Shown: positions 7,987 through 16,701 of the stretch, piece by piece
Layout: each line of letters opens with the position of its first letter
Numbering within the stretch: the stretch's first letter is position 1
Source of the DNA: Alphaproteobacteria bacterium
GTDB taxonomy: Bacteria > Pseudomonadota > Alphaproteobacteria > UBA7985 > JAUIBT01
Direction of reading: 5' to 3'
Assembly (NCBI GenBank): GCA_030428255.1
Contig: JAUIBT010000014.1
Coordinates: 35,850 to 99,849, forward strand
DNA: 64,000 nucleotides
Notes under the pieces: generated by a model
What the model was told of the DNA's origin: nothing
Database searches by the model: none
Seen by the model: the letters and a program-made list of their open reading frames with translations, nothing else
Program-made: the position numbers and the translations under genes

Positions 7987-8433
7987 ATGGCACAGCTCAG
8001 CACCTCTGCCGCCTCGTTGGAGGTCGCCCAACCCAGCGTGCGCATTCGGTCAGATCATAACGGCGGCCACCAGCACAGCCACCACAAGGGCTGCGCCTGC
8101 CTGGACCCGGAACACGCCGCATTGGGCTTCGCCGCCCTCGGCTCGCCGGCGCGTCTGCAAGTGCTGGGCGTCTTGGTCAAGGCGGGGCCGCCCGGCCTCA
8201 GCGTTGGTCAAATCGAGCAGCGCAGCGGCATCAAAGGCTCGACCCTGGCGCACCATCTGCGCGCGCTGGTCGGCGCTGGCCTGGCCGAACAGGTCAAACA
8301 AGGCCGCGCCGTCGTCACCCGTGCCGCCTATCACCCGCTTGAGGCCCTGGCAGACTACATCTTGCAAGAGTGCTGCGCGGACCTGCGCTCCATCGAGCTG
8401 GCGGCAAACCCCACCAAGGAGGCCGATGTGTGA
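7987..8433 (+). CDS. ArsR/SmtB-family metal(loid)-responsive repressor
   Basis: 148 residues. The winged helix covers about residues 45-125 (FAALGSPARLQVLGVLV, then GIKGSTLAHHLRALVGAGLA). The N-terminal tail is rich in possible metal ligands (HNGGHQHSHHKGCACLDPEH) and the last helix has a vicinal Cys pair (ILQECCADL). It lacks the classical ELCVCDL box, so the sensor site is probably built from these other Cys/His residues; which metal is unknown. The stop codon overlaps the GTG start of the permease, so the two are one operon, probably controlled by this protein at the inverted repeat upstream. Confidence 0.9.
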   Translation: MAQLSTSAASLEVAQPSVRIRSDHNGGHQHSHHKGCACLDPEHAALGFAALGSPARLQVLGVLVKAGPPGLSVGQIEQRSGIKGSTLAHHLRALVGAGLAEQVKQGRAVVTRAAYHPLEALADYILQECCADLRSIELAANPTKEADV

Positions 8434-9482
8434 GCAGTTCAACCCTCGCCAAGCGCTTGCCCGCGGTCAAGCCAGCCGCGCTGCTAAAATCGCCCTGGAC
8501 CTACAGCCTGCTGTTCTTGTTGCTCGTCGCCTTGCTGGATCGGGCCAGCTTCGCCACGGTGCTTGGTATATCGGCCAAAGCGCTCAGCGGCACCATTCCT
8601 TACATCGTCCTGGCCGTGGCGCTGGTCTCCTACCTGAAAGCGGCCGGAGCCGAAGCTATGATCGCCAAAGCTTTCGAGGGGCGCGAAGTGCGCATGATCG
8701 TGCTGGCGGCCCTGTTCGGGGGCCTTGCGCCCTTCTGCTCCTGCGAGGTTATTCCCTTTGTCGCTGGTATGCTGGCCATGGGCACGCCGCTGTCGGCCAT
8801 CATGGCGTTCTGGCTGTCCTCGCCCCTGATCGATCCAGCGACTTTGCTCATCACCGCCAGCGCCTTGGGTTGGCCATTTGCGATCACAAAGGCCGTGGTG
8901 GCGGTGGGCTTGGGGCTACTGGGCGGGTTTTCCGTCAAGGCGGTGGGTGCGCTGGGGCTGTTGAAAGATCCTTTGCGGCCGCAAACGCCGCGCTCTTGCT
9001 GCGGTTGCGGTCCTGATCCCTTCGGCGGTCGCCCGGTTTGGGCCGTCTGGCGCTTTGCGGAGCGTCGGCAGCGCTTCGCAGAAGAAGGGCGGATTAACGG
9101 CTTGTTCTTGCTGAAATGGCTGACCCTGGCTTATGTGCTTGAGGGCCTGATGATCCACTACGTTCCAGCGGGCTTGATTGCCAATGTTGTTGGCGGCGAG
9201 GGCCTGGGCTCGACCGTGCTTGCGGCGTTGGTGGGCATGCCTGCCTACCTCAACTCCTACGTTGCACCGCCCTTGGTTGCCAGCTTGGTGCAGCAGGGCA
9301 TGAGCCCTGGCGCGGGCATGGCCTTTATCGTGGCCGGCGCGGTGTCTTGTGTGCCCGCAATGGCTGCCGTTTGGTCGCTGGTCAAGCCGCCGATCTTTGC
9401 GGCCTACATCGGTTTGGGACTGCTGGGAGCCGTGCTGGCAGGGCTTGGCTTCCAAGCGAGCCTGACGCTGGGGCTGTTTTAG
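8430..9482 (+). CDS. ArsP-like (DUF318) membrane permease
   Basis: 350-residue integral membrane protein of the DUF318/ArsP permease family, with about 8-10 hydrophobic segments. Family motif APFCSCEVIPFVAGM lies near residue 105 in the first half. A Cys cluster RSCCGCG sits in the central cytoplasmic loop, and the second half repeats the topology (YLNSYVAPPLVASL). Known ArsP members export trivalent organoarsenicals; others in the family have unproven substrates. The start is a GTG at 8430 with AAGGAGG seven bases upstream, overlapping the arsR stop (GTGTGA); an upstream in-frame start would lie inside arsR. A terminator follows 21 bases after the stop. Confidence 0.88.
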   Translation: MSSSTLAKRLPAVKPAALLKSPWTYSLLFLLLVALLDRASFATVLGISAKALSGTIPYIVLAVALVSYLKAAGAEAMIAKAFEGREVRMIVLAALFGGLAPFCSCEVIPFVAGMLAMGTPLSAIMAFWLSSPLIDPATLLITASALGWPFAITKAVVAVGLGLLGGFSVKAVGALGLLKDPLRPQTPRSCCGCGPDPFGGRPVWAVWRFAERRQRFAEEGRINGLFLLKWLTLAYVLEGLMIHYVPAGLIANVVGGEGLGSTVLAALVGMPAYLNSYVAPPLVASLVQQGMSPGAGMAFIVAGAVSCVPAMAAVWSLVKPPIFAAYIGLGLLGAVLAGLGFQASLTLGLF

Positions 9483-9503
9483 GCATTCAGGCAGGTCAAA
9501 GCG

Positions 9504-9533
9504 AAAACGGAGCCTTTGGGCTCCGTTTTTTTG
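9504..9533 (+). terminator. rho-independent terminator of the arsR-permease operon
   Basis: Stem AAAACGGAGCC / GGCTCCGTTTT (11 bp) with the loop TTTG, ending in a T run. It lies just after the permease stop. Confidence 0.92.
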
Positions 9534-9610
9534 TGGTGCGTTGCCGCGTTGCTTGGTGCGTCAGGCACGGCGACCACGTGGCGCACCCTTGGTCTAAACC
9601 GCCCTTGGCC

Positions 9611-10336
9611 TTAGGGCATCAGCTTGTAAGCCGGTGTTCGCAGCAGCGCATCAAGCTCGGGCAAGTGCTTGGCGAGTTTTTGGGGCGTATTCAGCGACCA
9701 TTCGTGGCCAATGTCTCTGAAGCGACCAGGCCCAGCCTGCTGATCGCGCAGGCTGGTGATCGCCCAGTAGGTAAACTCAGTGATCATGCAGGCGTAATCA
9801 CAGGTCGGGTCGTCGTAGTCGAAGTAGCCTCTGGCCTTGGCCTTGTCATGCAGGTGGGCAATGGCGCTGCCGCGAACTTCGCCAAAAATCGAAGGGTAGG
9901 CCAGCGCGTAGCCAAATTGAGTGACCAAATGCAGCGATTCCTCAATCGTTGGGTCGAACCTGGTGCCGCGCTTGACCATCTCCCCCTCAAACACGACGGT
10001 CAGCGATTTGTTGCCGCTGGCTTCGACGAACTGATCAACCTGCCGCTCACGGCGGACAACGACAAAAGTCGCGCCCTGCTGGGCCAACACAGCGGCGACT
10101 TTTGCATTATCCGGCGTTCCGTCATCGTTGAAGTCCAGGTTCCGCTTTAGGACCCCGGTTGCGTGGCCCAGCGCCGCCTTTGACACGCCCCGAGCCGCAC
10201 AGACATTAAGGCCAAAGACGACAGCGGCAGAAAACGAGGGTGGGCAAGCCGCCAAGGCTGTGCTGCTTAAACCCAAGGCGAGGACGATGAAGCTATTTGC
10301 GAGCCAGCTTAGGCGAAGAGAGAGCGTAGGAAGCAC
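9611..10336 (-). CDS. putative lipoprotein of unknown function with an EF-hand-like loop
   Basis: 241 residues. The N-terminus carries a hydrophobic leader ending STALAAC, which fits a lipobox (LAA|C), so the protein is probably lipid-anchored in the envelope; cleavage by signal peptidase I at ALA|A is the alternative. A DxNxDG-type acidic loop (LDFNDDGTPDN) near residue 70 looks like a calcium-binding EF-hand/dockerin loop. Further Cys residues occur at the mature N-terminus and at DDPTCDYACMITEF. I do not recognise the family. It is convergent with the ArsP-like gene, whose terminator separates them. Confidence 0.75.
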   Translation of the reverse strand: MLPTLSLRLSWLANSFIVLALGLSSTALAACPPSFSAAVVFGLNVCAARGVSKAALGHATGVLKRNLDFNDDGTPDNAKVAAVLAQQGATFVVVRRERQVDQFVEASGNKSLTVVFEGEMVKRGTRFDPTIEESLHLVTQFGYALAYPSIFGEVRGSAIAHLHDKAKARGYFDYDDPTCDYACMITEFTYWAITSLRDQQAGPGRFRDIGHEWSLNTPQKLAKHLPELDALLRTPAYKLMP

Positions 10337-10820
10337 TGTAAAACCATAAAAGCGTTGGAATAGACTTCAAGCGATCACAAGGTCGATTAGCGCGACATAG
10401 AATGTTCGGCATGTGACGCGCACTCTGGTGAGTAGAGTACGTCAGCGGCGAGCAACGGCATGAGGCAATCAGGGGATAGCAACCATATATCCGCTTAGCA
10501 ATCAGCTTTGCCCGTGTCATGCCGCTGCTTCGCAGAATCACCCTGACGCGGATGATGGCGGGTTCACGCACTTCTGGTCGGCGGTTTTTTGGGGAGCAAA
10601 ACCCCGCCCTTGCCACCAATCGGCCTACGTCAGGTGAAGTCTAGAGCAAATGCCCTGGTGCGCCACTGCGGTATGCGCTGCCCCCTTCTTGCGTCGCCCC
10701 GCCCTGGGGAAGCAAACAGCGGAGGCATTGCGGTTTGACCAAGGCTGGCGAAGATTTGAGCCAAACCGGACGCAGAATGCCCCTTGTTGCGCTGCGCTGA
10801 CTTGTGTAGATAGAGGGCGT
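10337..10820. other. intergenic region without a supported gene
   Basis: About 480 bases between the putative lipoprotein and tRNA-Arg(CCG). Open frames exist on both strands, but none has a good ribosome-binding site with recognisable protein content. It should contain the promoters of the flanking genes; no clear -35/-10 pair or palindrome stands out. Confidence 0.5.
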
Positions 10821-10897
10821 GGTCCCGTAGCTCAGCTGGATAGAGTGTTGCCCTCCGAAGGCAAAGGTCGCGCGTTCGAATCGCGCCGGGACCGCCA
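10821..10897 (+). tRNA. tRNA-Arg (anticodon CCG)
   Basis: 77-nt cloverleaf including an encoded CCA. The acceptor GGTCCCG pairs with CGGGACC; the D arm is GCTCAGCTGGATAGAGT, the anticodon stem TTGCC/GGCAA holds the loop CTCCGAA (anticodon CCG, reads CGG Arg), and the T arm contains GTTCGAATC. All stems pair by eye. No second copy of its 3' end was noticed in the window. Confidence 0.96.
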
Positions 10898-11342
10898 TCC
10901 TCCAGATTGACCTTTGTAAGCATTTGATGTTGAGCGGTTTTATTTTGGGCGCGGGCGAGACTGTTCGTCGGTATCGAGGTCTGCAATTCCAGAAAGCGCT
11001 CGTTTCATTCGCTCGGCAGATCGGGGGTAGAGAGATGCCCTGCCTCCTCGAAGCCAGCGGATCATTGCCTCAGGCGGTGCAATCGCAGCACCGGATTGGT
11101 CGCATGCGTTTTGGAACTGTCGCCTCAGCGCTGATTCGGGCCTTTGGAGACGCCTTCGCAATCCTGATCCGACCATCTGGCTCGATTGGAAAGACGGCGT
11201 TGAGTGGCTCGGCGGCGATCAACTATGGATCAATAGAAACGCTTGCTATATCGTCAGAGCGGGGCTATTTCCACCATAAGGTGCAATTGAACAGGCCGAG
11301 CTGCGAAGGCTGCTCAATGGCTTAGGCTTCAAGAGGGTGTGT
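10898..11342. other. region between tRNA-Arg and sulfotransferase gene, possibly decayed coding sequence
   Basis: About 445 bases. Short frames are open on both strands. The plus frame ending at 11276 gives protein-like text (NPDPTIWLDWKDGVEWLGGD) without a start. A minus frame (10940-11176) includes a basic helical-looking stretch (AMIRWLRGGRASLYPRSAER). None is convincing as an intact gene. It may be gene debris next to a tRNA, a common integration site. Confidence 0.4.
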
Positions 11343-13223
11343 GTGACAAACGTATCGCTTCAATCGTTGCTGAAGAAAGCCGAGGCCGCCCTCAAATCAG
11401 GCGACGCCCGCACCGCGACTATGCATTACCAAGAGATTTTGCGACAATACCCGTCCAATCAGAGGGCACAAACGGCGCTGCTAAAGCTGTCCAAGCAGCC
11501 CCAGACTAAGGCCCAGGGCAGCTTGCCCGACCCTATCGCCAAGCGCATTATGCAAGCGCTGTCGTCAGGATTGATAGCGGAAGCCGCTGACTTGGCGACG
11601 AAGGCTACCTTCGCGCATCCACAGGCATTCCAGGGTTGGTTGTTACGCGGTGTAACTTTGCAAGTTGCTGGGGATTTTGCACGGGCCGAGCGGGCCTTCG
11701 ACAAGGCTGCTCGTTTGAACCCGCGCAGTGCCATTTCATATTATAATCGTGGTTTGATGCAACAGCATCTGCGAAAACTAGGTGAAGCTCAAACAAGTTA
11801 CGAGCTTTGCTTGCGCTTGGACCCCAAGATGTTGGACGCGCTAAATAATTTGGGCGTCATCCTGCGCGATCGCGGGCAGCCCATGCAGGCGCGTGTACGC
11901 TGGCAACAGGTCTTAGATATTGACCCCGATCATGCCGATGCGCTGATAAACTGGGGAAATACCTGCGTCGATGAGCGTGATATGGAGACGGGCATCGACT
12001 ACTATCGCCGCGCTGTGGCGGCACAACCTGCACATAAGCTCGCATTGGCTAACCTGTGCGAGGCCTATGAAAAGTCGAACTTATTAGAGGAACTTGATAC
12101 TCTCCTGTTGTCTTTAGACGCTGAGCTCGTTGCCCAGACACCGGCGTTAGGCCTCCAACTGGCTAGCCTTTACTTTCGCCAAAAGGACTATGCTGCTTGC
12201 TGCAAGCAGCTCGAGGGCATAGACGCTGAACGTGAGTCGCTGGAGTTTGGTTCAAAGTACTATGAGCTGATGGGCAAAGCGCGGGAAAAGCTGAACGATT
12301 TTGGCTCGGCGTTTGAGGCATATCGAAAGCTTAACCTTGTGGTGGCAAGTAACCATAAGTCCTATCTTGAAGGTGCTTCCAGCTATCTCAGACGGACACA
12401 GCAAAGGGCCAACGAAGATTGGACAGAGTTTGGGGATTGGGTCAAAGCAGAGGTGGAAAATTGCGAGGAAGCCCCCGTGTTCCTAGTCGGCTTCCCGCGG
12501 TCAGGCACAACCCTGCTCGACACCTTTTTGCGGGGGCATCCCGAAGTACAGGTGTTTGAAGAAGTCGACGCAGTAGCCCAAATGATGGGAGTGTTGCCCG
12601 ACCACCGAACTCTAGGAGAGTTGCTGAGCACCGAAGAGAGCACCAAGCAGGCCATGCGATCAGCGTATCAGCGTGCGCTAGCGCAGCATAGTACTGTTGA
12701 AGGGCGACGGGTTTGGATTGATAAACTTCCGCTAAACATGGTCAATGTAGCTGAAATTCAAACCGCATTTCCCAGAGCTAAATATATTCTAGCACTGCGC
12801 CATCCGTTAGATTGTATACTTAGCTGCTACAAACAGAATTTTGTAATAAATACTGCGATGTACATCATGACTGATCTGGTCATGGCTGCAGAATTATATA
12901 GCAACAGCTTTGATGTTTTTACCAAGGCAATTGAGGCTAGTGGTGCTTCTTGCCTTAACATTCGGTACGAAGATTTATTAGTGAACCCGCAGAGCTCTTT
13001 GCAAGATGCTTTAACGTTTTTGGATCTGCCTTGGGATGAACGCGTCTTGGAGCACGAAAAAACCGCAAAGGGCAGGGGTAAAATCAATACTCCTAGCTAT
13101 TCACAAGTAACGCAGCCCCTATATACTGAATCAGTATATCTCTGGCGCAACTATGAGACAGAGCTGGCTGATGTCAAATCCCTTATCGAGCCTTGGGTCA
13201 AGCGATTTGGTTATACGCTCTAG
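11343..13223 (+). CDS. TPR-repeat sulfotransferase
   Basis: 626 residues. The N-terminal two thirds are tetratricopeptide repeats (for example AISYYNRGLMQQHLRKLGEA, ALNNLGVILRDRGQPMQARV, ALINWGNTCVDERDMETGID). The C-terminal third is a PAPS-dependent sulfotransferase: the 5'-phosphosulfate loop FPRSGTT at 384-390 and the 3'-phosphate site RHPLDCILSCY with R486 and S494. TPR-sulfotransferases transfer sulfate to proteins or surface glycans; the substrate here is unknown. Two in-frame GTG codons precede the frame; the one at 11343 is chosen because AAGAGG sits six bases upstream. The sulfotransferase end (from about 12700) is visibly more AT-rich than the TPR part, suggesting a mosaic or transferred origin. 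Confidence 0.88.
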   Translation: MTNVSLQSLLKKAEAALKSGDARTATMHYQEILRQYPSNQRAQTALLKLSKQPQTKAQGSLPDPIAKRIMQALSSGLIAEAADLATKATFAHPQAFQGWLLRGVTLQVAGDFARAERAFDKAARLNPRSAISYYNRGLMQQHLRKLGEAQTSYELCLRLDPKMLDALNNLGVILRDRGQPMQARVRWQQVLDIDPDHADALINWGNTCVDERDMETGIDYYRRAVAAQPAHKLALANLCEAYEKSNLLEELDTLLLSLDAELVAQTPALGLQLASLYFRQKDYAACCKQLEGIDAERESLEFGSKYYELMGKAREKLNDFGSAFEAYRKLNLVVASNHKSYLEGASSYLRRTQQRANEDWTEFGDWVKAEVENCEEAPVFLVGFPRSGTTLLDTFLRGHPEVQVFEEVDAVAQMMGVLPDHRTLGELLSTEESTKQAMRSAYQRALAQHSTVEGRRVWIDKLPLNMVNVAEIQTAFPRAKYILALRHPLDCILSCYKQNFVINTAMYIMTDLVMAAELYSNSFDVFTKAIEASGASCLNIRYEDLLVNPQSSLQDALTFLDLPWDERVLEHEKTAKGRGKINTPSYSQVTQPLYTESVYLWRNYETELADVKSLIEPWVKRFGYTL

Positions 13224-13956
13224 GGGTTGCGGACAAGTGACGGTGGCGGTCAAAAGATGGCCTTTGTTGTTGAGCGCGCTTGGCCGTCCCTGGGATTGGC
13301 CAGGCAAGGCACCCCAGGGTCGGCCTTGATATGACGTGCGCGTCATCGCCTGCGCTCTGTTGTTAGTTTGTCGATGGCGCATCGTGGTTTGCCAAGAAGT
13401 CTAACCACCCTGCCTTGCTTTTGTCGCTTTGGACATCACGCGCGACGAAACCCGCTTGGCGCAAGGGCCAAGCCAGGCTGAAAGCCGGGGCGCCAGTGGC
13501 TGTGTGTCTCCGACCTCGTGCGGGTGCTTGATTGTCGCAAAGCCAGGCAGATCCACTATGGAGGGCCGTGGTATTCAAGGTATTTGCCAGCTTCCTGAAC
13601 AAGCGGGTTTTTGACTTCCCTTGCGTGTCTCCTCCACGCAAAGCGGGAAGAAATAATGGGCGAGAGAACCGACATCGGAACGAAAAGACGGCATCTGCGG
13701 CACTCGAGCATCTGGAAAGCCATTTTGGCTCAGCAGACTGCCAAACCAGAGCGTCGTCAAAGGCCCACCAGGGTCTAACGCCTGGCGCCTGCATCCTGGT
13801 CTGATGCAAGTCCGGTAGATGTCGCAACGTGGCAGGGGCGAGGCAGCCCGCGGCCAACTCATAAGAAACTTGCACGTCTTTGGGGGGCATGGTCTTTATG
13901 CAGCCTGAAGGTCAGTTGCTGGCAATCGGGCCGCAACAAGCAGAGGGAAGAAGCCA
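13224..13956. other. about 730 bases without a supported gene upstream of the methyltransferase operon
   Basis: Both strands have moderately long open frames (minus 13363-13890 is 175 codons), but their translations look like random GC-rich text and carry no recognised motif. Just before the methyltransferase there is a short frame from ATG 13889 (or 13898), behind a G-rich run, whose TGA overlaps the methyltransferase ATG (CAATGA). It could be a leader peptide coupling translation, or the last codons of a lost gene. Confidence 0.4.
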
Positions 13957-16701
13957 ATGAACGCTGTAGAAATCGAAGAAGCCATTTCGGAGCTTGCCGA
14001 ACAGCCTTTCGATGCCGACGACTTCCCCTTCGCTTTTCTTGAGGCATTTGGCAACAAAGCCACCACCATCAAAAAGCTGCGCAGCGGGGCGAGCAACAAG
14101 TCCGATCTGGGCGGTGTCCTGCAAACCAACAACATCCATATCAAGGTCTGTGAGCCGGGGCTGGTCAGCCAAACCCTGCTAGCACTGCGCGAAAGCCCCG
14201 CGACCACCAAGGCCAAAGCCAAGTTCATTTTGGCCACCGACGGAGAAGAGTTTCAGGCCGAAGTGCTGGCTGGTGGCGAGGCGGCGATTTGTGCCTACCG
14301 CGACTTTCCCGATCACTTTGGGCTTTTCTTGCCCTTGGCGGGCATATCCACCGTTCAGCAAATCCGGGAAAGCGCCTTTGATATCAAGGCCACCGGCCGC
14401 CTCAACCGCTTATATGTTGAACTGCTCAAGCAAAACCCCGACTGGGGAACCGCCGAACGCCGGGCAGACATGAACCACTTCATGGCCCGCTTGATCTTCT
14501 GTTTTTTTGCCGAAGATACCGATATCTTTAACGGCAGCGGGCTGTTGACCAAGACCGTCGAGCAAATGAGTGCTTCGGATGCCTCGGACACCCACACGGT
14601 GATCAGTGCGATCTTCCAGGCCATGAATCTGCCAGTTGGTCAGCGCGCGGAGGCCAAGTTGCGGCCCTGGGCTGACCAGTTTCCTTATGTCAACGGCGGG
14701 CTGTTTTCGGGATCGACTGAGGTGCCGCGCTTTTCCAAGATTGCGCGCTCCTACCTGATCAACATCGGCAATTTGGATTGGCAAAAGATCAACCCGGATA
14801 TTTTCGGCTCGATGATCCAGGCGGTGGCTGACGACGAGGAACGCAGCGCTCTGGGGATGCACTACACATCCGTGCCGAACATACTGAAGGTGCTGAACCC
14901 GCTCTTTTTGGACGACTTGCGCGAAAAGCTGGCCGAGGCGGGCGATAATCCGCGCAAGCTGCTGAATTTGCGCGGCCGCATGGCGCGCATTCGGGTGTTT
15001 GACCCGGCCTGTGGTTCGGGCAACTTTCTGGTTATCGCTTACAAGGAAATGCGGGCGATTGAGGCCGAGATCAACCAACGGCGCAACGAAGCCCATCGGC
15101 GCAGCGATATTCCGCTGACCAACTTTCGCGGCATCGAGCTGCGCGACTTCCCCGCCGAGATCGCGCGGTTGGCGCTGATCATCGCCGAGTATCAATGCGA
15201 CGTAACCTATCGCGGTCAACAGGAAGCGCTGGCCGAGTTTCTGCCGCTCGATGCCAAGAACTGGATCACCTGCGGCAACGCCCTGCGGCTCGACTGGCTG
15301 AGCATTTGTCCGCCGACAGGAACGGCGGTAAAAATGCACGGAGACGACCTGTTTGCCACCCCGTTGGATCAGTCCGAAATCGATTTCGAAAACGAAGGCG
15401 GGGAGACCTACATTTGCGGCAACCCGCCGTATCTTGGTTCGACTTGGCAGAGCAAAGAGCAGAAAGAAGACTTGCGGCACATTTTCGAGGGGCGCGCGAC
15501 GAGCTGGAAGTCGCTTGACTATGTTGCTGGGTGGTTCATGAAAGCTGCGGACTATGGGCAGCACACGCCAACGGTAGCAGCGTTCGTTGCAACCAACTCT
15601 ATATGCCAAGGGCAACAGGTCCCCTTCTTATGGCCAATCATCCTCAGAACGGGACACAGAATTAGTTTTGCCCATACAAACTTCAAATGGGCGAACCTAG
15701 CAAGCCAGAATGCGGGCGTAACAGTTGTGATTGTCGGCATTTCAAAGCAGAGCGGTGGCGCGGTTCTTTTCTCAGAGAATGAGAACAGTGCGAATATCCG
15801 AAAAGATGTCGATAACATAAATCCATATTTGATAGCTGGCGACAACGTGATTGTTGAGAAGGCGATGAAGCCTCTCACGCAAGTGAGTTTGATGGAATTT
15901 GGGAACAAAGCAGACGATGGCGGTCATCTTACACTAACTCCATCTGAGGTTGAAAATCTCGAGCTGACCGACCAGCAAAGGAAGGATTTCGTCAGGCGTT
16001 TTCTAGGTTCCAGAGAGCTGATTAACGGTGAAACTCGCTACTGTCTCTGGGTAAAAGATGACATGTTGGATGATGCGAAACGCATTCCAACTGTTGCACT
16101 GCAAATAGAAAAAGTCCGCACCGCTCGTTTGAATAGCAAGGACGCCTATGCACGTAGCCTCGCCAAACGAGCCCACCAGTTCAAGACACCTCGTGCGGCC
16201 AAATCCACTGTCATTGTGACACCGCGGGTTAGCTCAGAAAATCGACCGTTTCTCCCGGTCGAGTATTTGAGCGACGTAGCAATAATCGGGGATCGCAACT
16301 TTGCCCTCTACGATGCCCCACTATGGAACATGGCGCTGATTGCATCACGCCTGCATTGGGTCTGGATCGGGACGGTTTGCGTGCGGATGCGCACCGACTT
16401 CAGCTATTCCAACACCCTCGGATGGAACACCTTCCCCGTCCCGAAGCTGACCGAAAAAAACAAGGCTGACCTGACCCGCTGCGCCGAGGACATCCTTCTG
16501 GCGCGCGAAGCGCATTTTCCCGCGACCATCGCTGACCTCTACGACCCCGAGAAGATGCCCGCCGACCTGCGCGCCGCCCACGACCGCAACGACGAAACGC
16601 TGGAGCGCATCTACATCGGCCGCCGCTTCAAGAACGACACCGAACGCCTGGAGAAGCTGTTTGAGCTCTACACCAAAATGACCCAGAAGGTGGCGGCATG
16701 A
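13957..16701 (+). CDS. MmeI-like class I SAM-dependent DNA methyltransferase
   Basis: 914 residues. The core is an N6-adenine/N4-cytosine DNA methyltransferase: motif I FDPACGSGNF at 348-357 binds SAM and motif IV NPPY at 489-492 is catalytic. Upstream, an MmeI-type helical spacer is recognisable (ARLIFCFFAEDTDIF, FPYVNGGLFSG, ERSALGMHYTS). The region after 520 probably holds target recognition. The N-terminal 170 residues do not show a clear PD-(D/E)xK nuclease site, so it may only methylate, with cleavage by a partner. First gene of a four-gene operon: its TGA overlaps the ATG of the RhuM gene. AGAGGGAAG precedes the start. Middle and C-terminal parts (15550-16330) are more AT-rich than the N-terminus. 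Confidence 0.9.
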   Translation: MNAVEIEEAISELAEQPFDADDFPFAFLEAFGNKATTIKKLRSGASNKSDLGGVLQTNNIHIKVCEPGLVSQTLLALRESPATTKAKAKFILATDGEEFQAEVLAGGEAAICAYRDFPDHFGLFLPLAGISTVQQIRESAFDIKATGRLNRLYVELLKQNPDWGTAERRADMNHFMARLIFCFFAEDTDIFNGSGLLTKTVEQMSASDASDTHTVISAIFQAMNLPVGQRAEAKLRPWADQFPYVNGGLFSGSTEVPRFSKIARSYLINIGNLDWQKINPDIFGSMIQAVADDEERSALGMHYTSVPNILKVLNPLFLDDLREKLAEAGDNPRKLLNLRGRMARIRVFDPACGSGNFLVIAYKEMRAIEAEINQRRNEAHRRSDIPLTNFRGIELRDFPAEIARLALIIAEYQCDVTYRGQQEALAEFLPLDAKNWITCGNALRLDWLSICPPTGTAVKMHGDDLFATPLDQSEIDFENEGGETYICGNPPYLGSTWQSKEQKEDLRHIFEGRATSWKSLDYVAGWFMKAADYGQHTPTVAAFVATNSICQGQQVPFLWPIILRTGHRISFAHTNFKWANLASQNAGVTVVIVGISKQSGGAVLFSENENSANIRKDVDNINPYLIAGDNVIVEKAMKPLTQVSLMEFGNKADDGGHLTLTPSEVENLELTDQQRKDFVRRFLGSRELINGETRYCLWVKDDMLDDAKRIPTVALQIEKVRTARLNSKDAYARSLAKRAHQFKTPRAAKSTVIVTPRVSSENRPFLPVEYLSDVAIIGDRNFALYDAPLWNMALIASRLHWVWIGTVCVRMRTDFSYSNTLGWNTFPVPKLTEKNKADLTRCAEDILLAREAHFPATIADLYDPEKMPADLRAAHDRNDETLERIYIGRRFKNDTERLEKLFELYTKMTQKVAA

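Noticed and set aside
10630..10986. Minus-strand open frame giving the text GAIRTRDLCLRRATLYPAEL
   Set aside because: It is the well-known spurious translation across a tRNA gene (here tRNA-Arg at 10821-10897).
10940..11176. 78-codon minus-strand frame with a basic helical segment, perhaps a phage-type repressor
   Set aside because: Too little to identify, and other frames in the same stretch look equally protein-like; kept only as possible debris.
13363..13890. 175-codon minus-strand frame upstream of the methyltransferase
   Set aside because: No ribosome-binding site or recognisable motif; composition looks like chance openness in GC-rich DNA.
13957..16701. BREX PglX methyltransferase
   Set aside because: MmeI-like spacer features fit better and there are no brxC, pglZ or brxL genes around it.
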